Assembly: GCA_014529385.2 (NCBI GenBank)
Contig: CM043971.1
Coordinates: forward strand, 96,713,302 to 96,777,301
Origin: Adiantum capillus-veneris
Lineage: Eukaryota > Streptophyta > Polypodiopsida > Polypodiales > Pteridaceae
Length of the DNA: 64,000 nt
Direction: 5' to 3'
This document shows, one piece after another, positions 12,010 to 22,200 of the stretch (positions are counted from its first letter, which is position 1; every line of letters begins with the position of its first letter). The notes beneath the pieces were generated by a model, which had not been told where the DNA came from, made no database searches, and was given only the letters and a program-made list of their open reading frames with translations. A program made the position numbers and the translations under genes.

Positions 12010-12151
12010 TCCGAGGACGATAATAAAATCTATCTATCTATCTCTCTACAGACACATAGAACTGAAAAAACTGTCAAAACTTTGCGTTTTTGTTGCCGAC
12101 TTGAAGGCAATGTGAGACAAAACTCGCAAGGGTGGAAAAGCGACACTCGCC

Positions 12152-13042
12152 ATGGAGAATGATGCAAAATCTCCAAGGAATTTGGATGCTAATCCAACCA
12201 CGTCATCTACAACAACGGAAGCAATGATCATGGCTTACTTGATCTCGTTACAAGAAACCGTCAACAAACAAGGTGAAGAGTTGCGCGCACTTGCAATGGA
12301 GAATGGTACTTTAAGAGTTCTCGTTGTGGAGAATGAGCACCTCAAGAAGGTTCTTGAAATGCAAACAACACGCTTGATGCATCTTGAGAATGAAGTTCAA
12401 GAATGTAAACGGTCTCTTGTTGACATGAATGTATTGAAAGAGCGCTTGAGCAAACTTGAGAATGATCATGTATTGAAAGACGAAACAATAGATACAATAC
12501 GACATGATGTATGTGAGATGAGAAATGCATCCAAATCATGGGCTGATATATGTAAGGATAATGTGGTTTCTACATCTCCTATCACGCAAGCCGTTGTCCA
12601 AGCAAAGAATGTAGAGAATGTGGACACTCAAGAATTGCACGAACGACAAAAACGCTCAAAGAACATCGTCATTCGTGGAATCAAGGAGGAAAGCATGGAA
12701 ACACCCCAATCTCTTGCAGTTGCTATTGAAGAGTTTTTTGCTACACACTTTGGCATGTCAGGAATCATAGCTTATGGTGCACATCGAGTTGGAAAACAAG
12801 GAGTCCCTCGCTCGGGAGAAAGACCTATTGTATGTACCATGGGTGATGAGTTAAAGAGAAAGATCATCCTTGACAATGGTTGGATCTACCTCAAAGGAAC
12901 AGGTTGTAATGTATATGAGGATTGCACTCTTATGCAACAAAATGTACGTCGCAAAGCATATGAGGAAAGAAGCAAGAAGGTTAAGGTATCACCTCAAGAA
13001 GAAAATCCACTTAAGGAGGATGCAAGTCCACCCAACAAATAG
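12152..13042 (+). CDS. LINE 3 ORF1 (coiled coil plus RRM-like protein)
   Basis: 296 codons and still open. It aligns throughout with the ORF1 of LINE 1 and LINE 2: the heptad region (LISLQETVNKQGEEL), KNIVIRGIKEE, FGMSGIIAYGAHRVGKQG and the basic tail. It is shorter at the N terminus, which lacks most of the Ser/Thr-rich segment. Many differences from family A keep the protein similar, suggesting the ORF was under selection before this copy inserted. It ends in UAG at 13040-13042; ORF2 begins with ATG six bases later, in the same frame. Confidence 0.83.
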   Translation: MENDAKSPRNLDANPTTSSTTTEAMIMAYLISLQETVNKQGEELRALAMENGTLRVLVVENEHLKKVLEMQTTRLMHLENEVQECKRSLVDMNVLKERLSKLENDHVLKDETIDTIRHDVCEMRNASKSWADICKDNVVSTSPITQAVVQAKNVENVDTQELHERQKRSKNIVIRGIKEESMETPQSLAVAIEEFFATHFGMSGIIAYGAHRVGKQGVPRSGERPIVCTMGDELKRKIILDNGWIYLKGTGCNVYEDCTLMQQNVRRKAYEERSKKVKVSPQEENPLKEDASPPNK

Positions 13043-13048
13043 GGACAC

Positions 13049-14481
13049 ATGATCTATGAGACCAACTCACGCTTGCAAATAAGCTTTTGGAATTGTAACG
13101 GGTATCCATGGAATGCGGGAATTGGCATTGATGAGCTTACCAATGACTCCGATGTGATACTTCTTGTCGAAACATGGGAGCATGATGCGCAACGAATTCT
13201 TGGATTTGACAAATACGATGTGCATTCTTTGATGTGGGCCAAAAATGCAAAGCAACGAAGAGGCCAAGGAGGCGTAGCATGTATGACCAAAAAGGGTTTG
13301 AAAGATGTTTCCATTGTCAAAAAAGATAAGTATAAACGCTACTTATGGCTGAAAATCAGCCCACCAAATGGTCAAGTCATGTTTGTGGCCGGTTGCTACA
13401 TTCCTCACTATGAATCCAACTTTTATGCTTGCTTGAATATGGATAGAGATCAGCCCTTTGTTGAACTAGAGGAAGACATTGCTCATTACAAGGATCAAGG
13501 TGAAGTCATTGTTTTTGGAGACATGAATGCTCGCACAAATATGTTACAACACGACACACAACAAGTAGACATGCCGCATGTCTCAAGAAGAATAGATGAC
13601 TCATACATGTATAATCGAAGTTCTAATGATGCAAAAGAAGTGGATCACTATGGAAAGTCACTTCTACATATGTGCAATAGTACCGGAATGCTCATTGCAA
13701 ATGGTGTATCTCTATGGCAAGGCACCAATGACTTTATATGTAGAAAGCACAATGGTGCTAGCGTGATTGACTATATGTTGTTCTCGGAAGCCACTCTAGA
13801 ATGCATACAAAGCTTTACACTTGGTGAATGGACTCGGAATCGGATCATAGGATGTTATGTATTGACCTCAAGTGTGGTAAACGGCCCGAGCATGTAGCCT
13901 CCAATCATGATGTGAATCATTTGTACCTACGTCTAGACTTCAAACGAGCACTTATATATGCTGATATGGTGGACCAAATGTTAAGCATGATAGAGCATCA
14001 AGAGAGCCCAACATTAGAACGCAAGTGGAAAGTTTTCAAAGAAGTAATTTTCTCTTGTGCGAAGGAATGCTTTTCGGTGAAACACATGTCTTGCAAAAGG
14101 TCTAAGAAGGGTAGCACCAAGAAGAAATGGTTTGACATGGAATGTAGTCAAGCCCGAAAACACTTGCTAAGATTGGATGCAATCAAAGACAAGGAAGTTT
14201 ACTTGGAATGTTCACACACATACAAAGCACTTGTTCAAAAGAAGAGGAGAAGGTGGGAAGTCGAAAAACAACTTCTTTTAGCACAAGAGAAAGCACATGC
14301 ATGTGGCAAGTTTTGGCAAAATCTAAAAGGCAAGCGCGTTGAGAGCTTTGGTGACTTGACTCTTGAGGATATGTATATGCATTGTAAGAACCTCTATGAG
14401 CAACCCAATGTTGATAGGATAGAGTGTTGTAGCTCCCTTCTGTTTATGTCTCCCTTCTTTACCATTGAAGATGTATGCCGC
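13049..14481 (+). pseudogene. LINE 3 ORF2, 5' part (endonuclease and linker)
   Basis: Begins with ATG, unlike LINE 1 and LINE 2. Endonuclease motifs WNCNG, VETW and FGDMNAR are present. A single missing C near 13835, just before the SDHR motif, shifts the frame: the first frame ends at 13897, and the rest is read in another frame from 13828 through SDHRMLCIDL to the insertion point at 14481. The linker up to FTIEDVCR matches LINE 1 and LINE 2. The RT half lies beyond the composite, from 30654. Confidence 0.88.
14478..14481. repeat. Target-site duplication CCGC, left copy
   Basis: CCGC here and at 30650-30653. Collapsing the two restores a 20-base segment of the same length as in LINE 1 and LINE 2 and keeps ORF2 in frame. 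Confidence 0.85.
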
Positions 14482-15306
14482 TGTCGTGCTGTGACATGTA
14501 CATAGTGGGAACACATGCTACAAGAGTTATCTTGTAACTTTTTAGATACATAATTATATTTCCTATAATGTACATATGCATATGTAAGTATAAAAATAAG
14601 CTTTCTATCTCATCTTATTATTTATCTCAAGGGTAATGTATTCTTACTTTACCATCAAAAAATACTATGGGAAAAGTGTCAATAGCTCCGCCTCTTTAAC
14701 TTGGGGCAAAAAGCATTGATTCTTTATTTCTACTATTTCATTATCATCTCACACCCTATCTAGATCCTATATCTAGGGTAAACTCCAATATATATATATT
14801 CTATGTATTTTTTATACTTTTCTTATATTTCTTTTTAAATAGCTACTAGGAGAGAATCAAATCCTAGTGGGACACTAGGTGGCATGATTTCAAAGATACA
14901 CTTATTTTAATGCATTATTGCAAGCATGGTTACAAAACTTTGTCAAGGAGAAATGTCATGCTTTCATATGGCATGAGGTGTCCTTGGGAATTAAATGAAA
15001 GTCAAGGCTAAGGAGACCACATGAAGACTTTTGCTGCCATAAATGGACCCTATTTTGATGAATTTTTTACACAAGGTTCCAATCCGAATTGGAGAATGAT
15101 TTTAAAATGAAACTCGTAGCCAATGAGCTGAAGTTTCTGCCCATATTTTTACTTTTTTATTTGGAGCTACGGTTGAGGAGATATGATTAAAATACTGGAC
15201 CCCAGTCTGCCCACATCATGCAGGGACAGCTCATTTCCAACTTTTCCAATTCCTGTTCACACTGGCTCCTCTCTTCTTGTGTAAACCCTTGTGGGTTCCC
15301 TTCACC

Positions 15307-15317
15307 AATAAAAGGGG
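15307..15317 (+). promoter_or_regulatory. Putative LTR promoter (TATA-like element), arm A
   Basis: AATAAAAGGGG in a CT-rich context, about 820 bases into the LTR and about 550 bases before the first small ORF. A+T-rich TATATA runs at about 14790 and 15653 are alternatives. A GTAAGA at 15586 and a pyrimidine-rich TTTTCTACAG ending at 15751 could also bound a 166-base leader intron. All of this is inference from motifs. Confidence 0.35.
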
Positions 15318-15864
15318 ACCTCTTCTTCCTTGGAAGGAACTCAAGCATTCAAGCCATTGAGGAGAGGAATTCTTGAGGGAGTGAGTAGTAATGCCTAATT
15401 GTACTTAGCCCCATTAACATAAGCCCAAGCCTACACTTTCTCCTAAAGGAAAACTAGCCATTCTTGTATGCCATCCTTGGAGGATCAACTCTAATCAAAG
15501 AAGGTGTTGTACTTGGCGTATCAATCAAAGTGGAATTATCCACTCTTCTTCTCTCTCCATCAATAATGGTGCCGAAGGGTTTCAAGTAAGATGTGTTCTA
15601 CATTGATGTTTTCTTGATTTGTTGTTGTTTTCTTTTCCATCTCTAATCCAACATATATATATGTATCTAATCTCATCTCCTAAAGCAAACCTATCTCTCT
15701 CATTCTTAGTAATTCATCCTCTCTGCAAATTCTAGGTTCTCTTTTCTACAGGTACATCTCTCCCCGCAGTATCCTTATTGCCTATGGGCAAGAATAGGGC
15801 TTGGGAGGGAAACTTCTCATCTCTTCACTTCTCTCATATCTACATTTCTCACATACTATCCTAG

Positions 15865-16083
15865 ATGAATAACCCACATGATGATCATTTCTATCGCTTT
15901 CACTCTGTACAATCTATTAGAATTAACGTATGGATTAGCCGTAAAATACACTTTCAACAACGTATAGTGTTTCTCTTTGGCCCTGAAAGGCTCAATGAAA
16001 TACTTCTATCGCCGGATCCCATCATACTACCTCTCATAGACTATAATTTTTCTTTTGATGTAAGCGTAGTTATCTTGCTATGA
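15865..16083 (+). CDS. LTR-encoded small ORF 1 (72 codons), arm A
   Basis: No known family recognised. The protein is short, with a middle region HFQQRIVFLFGPERLNEI followed by PIILPLIDY and a hydrophobic C-terminal tail. It resembles small ORF 2 along most of its length: FQ-x6-LFGxxRLNxI, then a P-x-ILP-x-I-x-Y block, then DV and a hydrophobic end. Its stop overlaps the start of small ORF 2 as ATGA (16080-16083), an arrangement typical of coupled or reinitiated translation. It lies upstream of gag in what should be the transcribed leader. Three copies exist in the window; base differences among them at GTA/GTG and TCG/TCA are silent. Coding status is inferred from this pattern, and the function is unknown. 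Confidence 0.6.
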   Translation: MNNPHDDHFYRFHSVQSIRINVWISRKIHFQQRIVFLFGPERLNEILLSPDPIILPLIDYNFSFDVSVVILL

Positions 16084-16292
16084 ACCAAGAGGATTTGTAC
16101 ACACAATTAATCCCAATCACTAGACAAAATATATATATTATGGTAAGCACAAAACTACAATTCCAAAGAACAATTCGTAGCTTATTTGGTCAGCCAAGAT
16201 TGAATGCCATTAACTCATCCATTAACCCTTTCATATTACCCATGATACGATATGACCATAGCCTTGATGTTTTCATCTTCGTATTGTTTTGA
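16080..16292 (+). CDS. LTR-encoded small ORF 2 (70 codons), arm A
   Basis: A diverged paralogue of small ORF 1. Shared residues include FQ, LFGxxRLN, ILPxIxY and DV. Codons for shared residues often differ silently: CTC/TTA for Leu, GGC/GGT for Gly, AGG/AGA for Arg, CTC/TTG for Leu, CTA/TTA for Leu, CCT/CCC for Pro. That is the pattern expected of an old coding duplication kept at protein level. The start overlaps the previous stop by four bases. The copy in B differs at three bases (ATC/ATT, TTA/CTA, CCC/CCA), all silent. It ends 203 bases before the LTR boundary. No signal peptide or catalytic motif is obvious. Confidence 0.6.
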   Translation: MNQEDLYTQLIPITRQNIYIMVSTKLQFQRTIRSLFGQPRLNAINSSINPFILPMIRYDHSLDVFIFVLF

Positions 16293-16501
16293 CATTCTCT
16301 TTTGCGTTCTTTCTTTGTGTGTGTGTGAGTGCAAGAGAGAAAGGGTGAGTCTTCTTTGATTGCACTTCTTTCCAAACCCTAGTCTTCATGGCATCTATGG
16401 TTTAACTCCTTCATATAGTTTTTGTTGAGTTCTCTCACAAACTCTCACAGCCATAAGCCCGGTGCTTTCCTGGCAAGACCGCAAATTTTTCGACATATTT
16501 T

Positions 16502-16520
16502 TGGTGAACCCGGCGCGAAT
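16502..16520 (+). other. Putative primer-binding site, arm A
   Basis: TGGTGAACCC begins six bases after the LTR end and would pair with a tRNA ending GGGTTCACCA. I could not match this to a plant tRNA from memory, so only position and the TGG start support it. Arm C and B have GACG where A has GGCG. Confidence 0.45.
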
Positions 16521-16548
16521 CTGCTAGGGTGAGAGTTTGTGGGTAACC

Positions 16549-19192
16549 ATGGGTGATCATGTTGAGCAACAGGGTATGCATTTTGACCCAGCAACAATGC
16601 AAATGTTTCAAGCATTTGCAATGTTCATGCAACAACAACATGCTACTGAAAGAAGGGAGATTTCAGCAACGAAGGCCATACAAGCGGTCGTCAACAGAAT
16701 GGATCAGTTCAATGGCAAAGATGTAACCAAGTACTTACGCGAGTATGTGAAGGAGATGGAGCTGCATCGCGTGTTAGAAGGTGAGATGATTCAAAGCTTT
16801 GAGCTAGTTGTTGCTCCAGAAATTAGGGAGCATGTTAGGGCAATTAAAGATGGGCATGGGAGAAATTGGGAAGAACTCAAAGTAGCTTTCAAGGAGGAAT
16901 ATTTCATGGAGGACTCTGAGAGAGTGACCAAAAGGACATTCTTAGAATGGGTAGTCAAGCCAAAGCAAGGACTATCAATAACAGAGCTACTTAGGGAATT
17001 TGAGCGGCGCTATGCACAACTCACTAGGACAGAAAGGGCCACACTAGATGCAGAGAAGACAGATCTTTTCTTACAAGCTGCAGGTAAAGAGTTTCAAGAA
17101 AATTTGGAGCTTCTTCTTGAAGATAAAGATGCTGAGCAAGGACTAAAGACCGACTGGAATGAGGTTGAAGGTGTTGTCTCACTACTTGCCAAACGACAAA
17201 GAAAGAAGGGACAAGATGGTAGTAAACACTACAAGTCCTTCCACCTCAACTTCTGACAAAATGGTAAAGCCTACTTTTATCGCTCCTAAGTTTGATGAGT
17301 CCATGCTAGATGAGCTTGTGAAGGGAATGCGTGACTTGAAGGTGAAGTTTGCAAAGCTTGAAGAAAAAGGCCATCCATCAGGGCCACTTCCTAGGCAAAG
17401 ACAACAGCCCAAAGAAGGGTTTGTTAATAGATGTATTTGGTGTGATAGTACAGACCATGTAAGAAGGGATTGTGATGATTTTAGTAATGCTTTGTCAAAA
17501 GATGTTGTCTTTTTTAAGGATGGTAAAATCCACTTAAGAGAGACAGGTCTACCCTTGAGAACTAACTTTGGGAAGGGGGGAATGCAAACCTTAGTTGAAG
17601 ATATGGCAACCAAGCATGCCACCTCTTCAGTTGAGGCAGCTACTTATGGAGTCAAAATTGAACATTTTTGTGATGAAGAAGTGAGTGACCATCATGGTCA
17701 AATTTGGCCAAATGTCATGCAATTAGCTAAAAAGGGAAAGCTTACAAAAGAGATTCTACATGAAGCAGATGATTGCATACGTCTAGAAACAGGATGGAAT
17801 GATCCAGTGGACTCATTGTCAGTGCATGCCTACATTAAAAAATGCCAACAAAATGAGGCAATTGTAGAAGAGAAGCGCAGACGTGAGAATGCTGATGAAG
17901 GACCATCAAAAAGAGCTTCTAGAAGTGGGGGAAGAAGCGACTCAATGCCTTCTCAAACACCCTCAACAAAAGGAGCATCTCCACCTGAAGTACTCATGGA
18001 GGAGTCTACAATAGGAAAGAAGAAAGAGCCAACAAAAGGAATGACAGATGCACATTCTCTGCATGAGGATTGGGGTTCTACAGATGAAGCTATGAATCTT
18101 CAAGATTCACAAATCAAAGATAGAGAAGTGTTTGGGAATTCTATACAGGTTGAAGTGACATCAGAGGATAGAGCAGAAGAGCAAGAAACCTCTTGGGATA
18201 TGGTCTGTGATTGGGGTGATATTTCTTATCTGTGTGAAGATGCAAATAAAGATGCTTGCCATAAAGTGCCTACTATACAGGGTTGCCTGCAGGTATGCAA
18301 ACAATATCTGAGGTATAAAAGGGATTTAGGTCTTGTGTCACAGGGTATAAATCGCAAGCAGGTTTGTGAGCATCTATCTGCTATGGATAGGAAGGGTATA
18401 CATGGTGATTCCTTGAAGCAAGAAGAGGATGCTAGCTCTACGCTGACACCAGAGCCATGTAATGAAGAAGGGTTCTCCCTAGAAGAGTGGAGACATGATT
18501 CAATTGAAGATAATTTAGCAACGAGTCCAAAACGAAGAAGGGGTGAAGATATTGTGTCAGAGACTAACTCCAAGGAGGTTTTTGAGCAGTCGGTTACAAG
18601 TGACCGGGAGCATACCTACCAGGATGATTTGGAAAGGGAATTAGACACCATATTTGAGAGGTATGAAAAGTTTTATGCTATAAAGCTGGAGAGGTATTTG
18701 GTAAAAGGTGAGAGAATTGATGAGAGGTTTACCATGCACATTTCTGAGGTTTCTCTCGATGTTGAGAAAGGCTATCTAGAGGATTCTTTTGAGAATGAAG
18801 ATGCAGATTCAGACTTCTATGCGAAAGAGGTACATATGGATTTACAGGTTGGTCAGAAGGTTGAAGTGCAGTTTCAAAAATCTTTCAAGTATATTACAGG
18901 AAGCCTCGAAGTGTTTTTTGAAGAGGAGGATGAGGAACTTATGTCTCTACGTCATGAAGATTTTGCGCATAATGGAGATTTGTTACAGATGTTTTGGAGA
19001 CAGATGTATATAACAATTCCTTCTGATCCGAGAGCAATTAAAAGATGCGGAGAATCTCAATGCTTAGTACAATATAAGTTTTTGAGTTACCCATATGATC
19101 CTAGAGGAGGTCATGGGATGACAGGGGATACAATTGCTTTCACAAGTTACCATGAGGTTGGCACATGCCGGAGGATGATCCACCCCCTCTAA
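16549..19192 (+). pseudogene. Arm A Gag-X: gag fused to an unknown C-terminal domain, with a +1 frameshift
   Basis: Gag starts at ATG 16549 (MGDHVEQQ) and has a Retrotrans_gag-like core (TKRTFLEWV, LLREFERRYAQL). One extra A in the AGAAAGAAGG run near 17207, absent from B, moves the reading frame. The rest is open from about 17205 to 19192. It includes a CCHC zinc knuckle (CIWCDSTDHVRRDC, C-x2-C-x4-H-x4-C) at about 17437-17480. At about 18041 it departs from the autonomous gag and continues for about 380 codons of acidic sequence X, with a basic SPKRRRGED patch and a stretch LERELDTIFERYEKFY that is probably helical. X replaces protease and all of pol. The frameshift may be programmed, since arm C has it too, or simply inherited. 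X could be a captured host exon string or an element-specific domain. Confidence 0.75.
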
Positions 19193-19217
19193 ACCTGCAC
19201 ATCCTCCGGTATGTGCC
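19160..19217. other. Hairpin junction holding the polypurine tract
   Basis: GGCACATGCCGGAGGATG (19160-19177) and its near-perfect inverse at 19200-19217 (one mismatch) flank a 22-base loop. On the minus strand the loop reads TGCAGG then TTTAGAGGGGGTGGAT, a typical polypurine tract directly before a predicted 3' LTR start. Here arm A stops and element B begins in reverse. Confidence 0.8.
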
Positions 19218-19236
19218 ACATTGTCTCTTTGTAAGA

Positions 19237-22200
19237 TTAGCCCTCTTGTACATCTTCCTTGCTTTCATCTTCACTGGATGATTCCAGAGCTTCATTTTCA
19301 CTTTGATCTTCACCTGTGTTTTGCTCTTCTTCCTCATCAGCATTTTCTGGATCATTGTCTCCTCTTCTCTTAAACATTTTGATCCTTTTTCCTGCAATGG
19401 GAATCTTTACTTCTGTGCCATCTAGTTCAGACAAGCTGTAAGTAGCATTTTCATGCACATGTTTTACAACATATGGTCCAAACCATCTTTTTGAAAACTT
19501 ACGCATGACTGTGTGTTGGTTATCAAGGCTACTATCATACACTAAAACCCAGTCACCTTTGTCAATTGCTTTGCTCCTGAGCCGATGTCGCTTATCAAAG
19601 TAGTCCTTGTTTTTCAATCTTGCATTTTTGAGTCGTTCTTTTGCAGCCTCAATGTCTCCAGGTCTTCTCTCTAGTTGCCTTATGCGCAATGCAAGGAGAT
19701 CTTCCCTGCTAAGCCCCTCTTGCCAAGGTAATACATTCCATGTGGGAATCGTATCTTCAATCGGCATCACTGGCTTTTGACCATACATTAGCTCCGCAGG
19801 CATGTAGCCAGTTACTGAGCTATGTGTTGTACGATCAGCCCATAAAGCATATGGTAACAGTTTTGGCCACTCACCAACTCTTCCTTCGCAAGCCTTGGCC
19901 AAAGCTTTGATGATAGGAGGATGCCCTCTTTCACTCTTTCCATTGCCTTCAGGGTTGTAAGCTGTAGTAAGAGAGAGCTTGATCCCTAATCTAGAAAAGA
20001 ACTCCCTTGCTTCTTCGGCATCCAGTTCACCTCGATCTGCAGTGATTTTTCCCACACAACCATAACGGCAAATCACCTCATCAAGAAGGAATTTGCACAC
20101 AGCTTCTGTGGTTTTAGCTCTTAATGCTCTTCCTTCAACCTGATTAGTTAGGTCCTCTCGTGCAAGAACCAAGTACCTCATCTGCCAGAGTCCTAAAGGC
20201 ATCGTGACTAGATCCACAACCCATTTATAGTGCATGGCTAGTGGATATGTAGGGTGCAATCCATCACGATGTCGAACATTTGAATACATTTGACAAGTTA
20301 CACATGACTCTACAAACTGAGATACATCTTTATACATACCCTTCCACCAGTATTTTTCTTTCAACTTGGAGAAGGTTGCCCACACACCCCTGTGTCCAGC
20401 CCATAGACTCTCATGAAACTCTTGCATGAGCTTTACTTGAGTCTCTTTTTTACATATAACCCGTTGTGGTGTAGCACCCTTTTGCTTAGGATGCTTCCAC
20501 AAGTAACCATCCCTTAAAAAGTACCCATATGCTTTCCTGCGTATCCTCTTGAATTCTTGTTCAGACCAATCATCCTGTTTTGTTAGAGTACTCAAGTACC
20601 TTCCAATAGAAAGCCAATCACCTTCATAAAGATCTTTCAAGAACAATTCAAGTGAATTAGTCATGCAGACATTGTTACCTTTGACATGAGAGATAGAATA
20701 GAATTTTGTGCCTACATCATCTCCCTCATCAATCATTTGTGACTCATCTTCATACCTTGCCCTTGATAGCATATCTGCCACTGTATTGTCTTTACCTGCA
20801 ATGTGCTTAAACTCGGGATTTAAGGACTTAATGTAGGCAATCCACCGCAACATAGCAATGTCTGGTGTTGAGCAGCTTGTAATCATCCCAAGAAGTGGTA
20901 GACAATCTGTTTCTACAACCACACATGCACCAATTAGGTACTCTTTTCCACTTTTCAAGGCTGTAACCATACCCCATAACTCTCTCTTTATCTGTGGATA
21001 GTTTCTTTGGCGAGCACTTAGTACCTTTGCTCCAAATCTTACCACATACCTGTGTCCTTCTTTGTCATCCTGCCCTATTGCCCATCCAATCCCTGTAGGA
21101 CTGGTATCTACTGTCACAATCACTGGCCTTTGACACTCATAGTCTACCTTTCTCAAAGTCGTTGCTGACTGGAGTAACTCCTTTAGCTTTTTCATGGATT
21201 TTACATGTGCTTCTGTCCATTTAAACTTCTGATTCTTTCTAAGCAGCTGATAAAGAGGATCAGCTACATGTGCATAATGTGGAATCCAAATAACATAGAA
21301 GACACATGCTCCCAGAAACCTTCTAACCTCAGTGATGCTAGTGCATGTTTCTTTCATTCTTTGGATGGCATCTACCTTTGATGGACAAGGTTTCCTACCA
21401 TATGGCCCGCACATGTGCCCCACAATGAGCACTTCTTTGACACCAAACATAGACTTTTTCCCTGACAATGTAAGATTCACTTCTTCCAACCTAGACAAAA
21501 TTTTATCACAATCATTTATGTGATTTACCACAAACCTGCGACATCCCTTGAGATCCAAAGCTTCATCTTTGTCACTTTCTTCACATCCTTTGATAGGCAA
21601 ATCATCAATGAAAGGCATTGTGATTTGAGGAATAAAGTCACGTAAGACCTTATTCATCCCATTCATCATATGTGCAACCGAGTTGGTTGCTCCCTGTGGC
21701 AAGGTACACATCCTTACCAAACCCAAAGGTGTCCTCATGGTTGTCAAGTCTCTGCTTTCGATTGCAAGTTGAAATTGATCATACCCTGAGTAGAGATCCC
21801 CCATTGAGTAGATTGCCCTCCCTGCAAATGCCTCTGCAAATTCATCCACAATTGGACCTGTACCTACATTTCTAATTGTCACCTTGTTCACTGGTTGCAT
21901 ATCTTGGATGAAGCGTAGAGAACCATTCTTCTTTGGAACTGTGAACCACCTGTTTGAGTGTGGAGCACAAGAAGGCTCCAAGATTCCCATTTTGATTTTC
22001 TCATTCAGTAGCTCTACTAACTTTGGCAAATGAGCCTTTGGAACCGGAATAGGCCGCAGATTCCAAGGCACATGAGGTATTGTGAAAATTACCATAGGAG
22101 CTACAATATAAGGATCAACACATCCTATCTCATGTGGCTCAAATGCAAAAGCCTTACCATGCTTTGAAAGCATTTTTTTGAAGCACTTTGTCTCCTCCTG

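Larger units (their letters stand above)
7418..12029 (+). mobile_element. LINE 2: near-complete non-LTR retrotransposon, family A
   Basis: The longest family A copy, 4.6 kb, with a 229-base leader (7418-7646), ORF1, ORF2 and a short 3' UTR. It starts directly after a 79-base (CT)n tract and ends ATAATAAAAT, followed by a 17-base tail of CTAT and CT units (12030-12046) that touches LINE 3. Near identity to LINE 1 over their whole shared length indicates recent origin of both. One nonsense codon in ORF2 is the only obvious defect. Whether 7418 is the true 5' end is uncertain. Confidence 0.93.
14482..16495 (+). repeat. LTR of arm A (2,014 bp, complete)
   Basis: Bounded by TGTCG at 14482 and CGACA at 16491-16495, a 5-bp terminal inverted repeat. 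It is followed by TATTT and a primer-binding-site-like TGG. The inverse copy in arm C has exactly the same length. A TATA-like AATAAAAGGGG lies at 15307-15317, and two small ORFs lie in the last third. A long LTR that contains coding sequence is unusual. Confidence 0.88.

Noticed and set aside
16319-16330. Short (GT)n in the LTR as a regulatory or Z-DNA element
   Set aside because: Only about six units; too short to support a claim.
17182-17622. 146- and 175-codon antisense frames over gag (17182-17622, 24068-24595, 27509-27949)
   Set aside because: Reverse reading of the gag region that encodes the zinc knuckle on the other strand.
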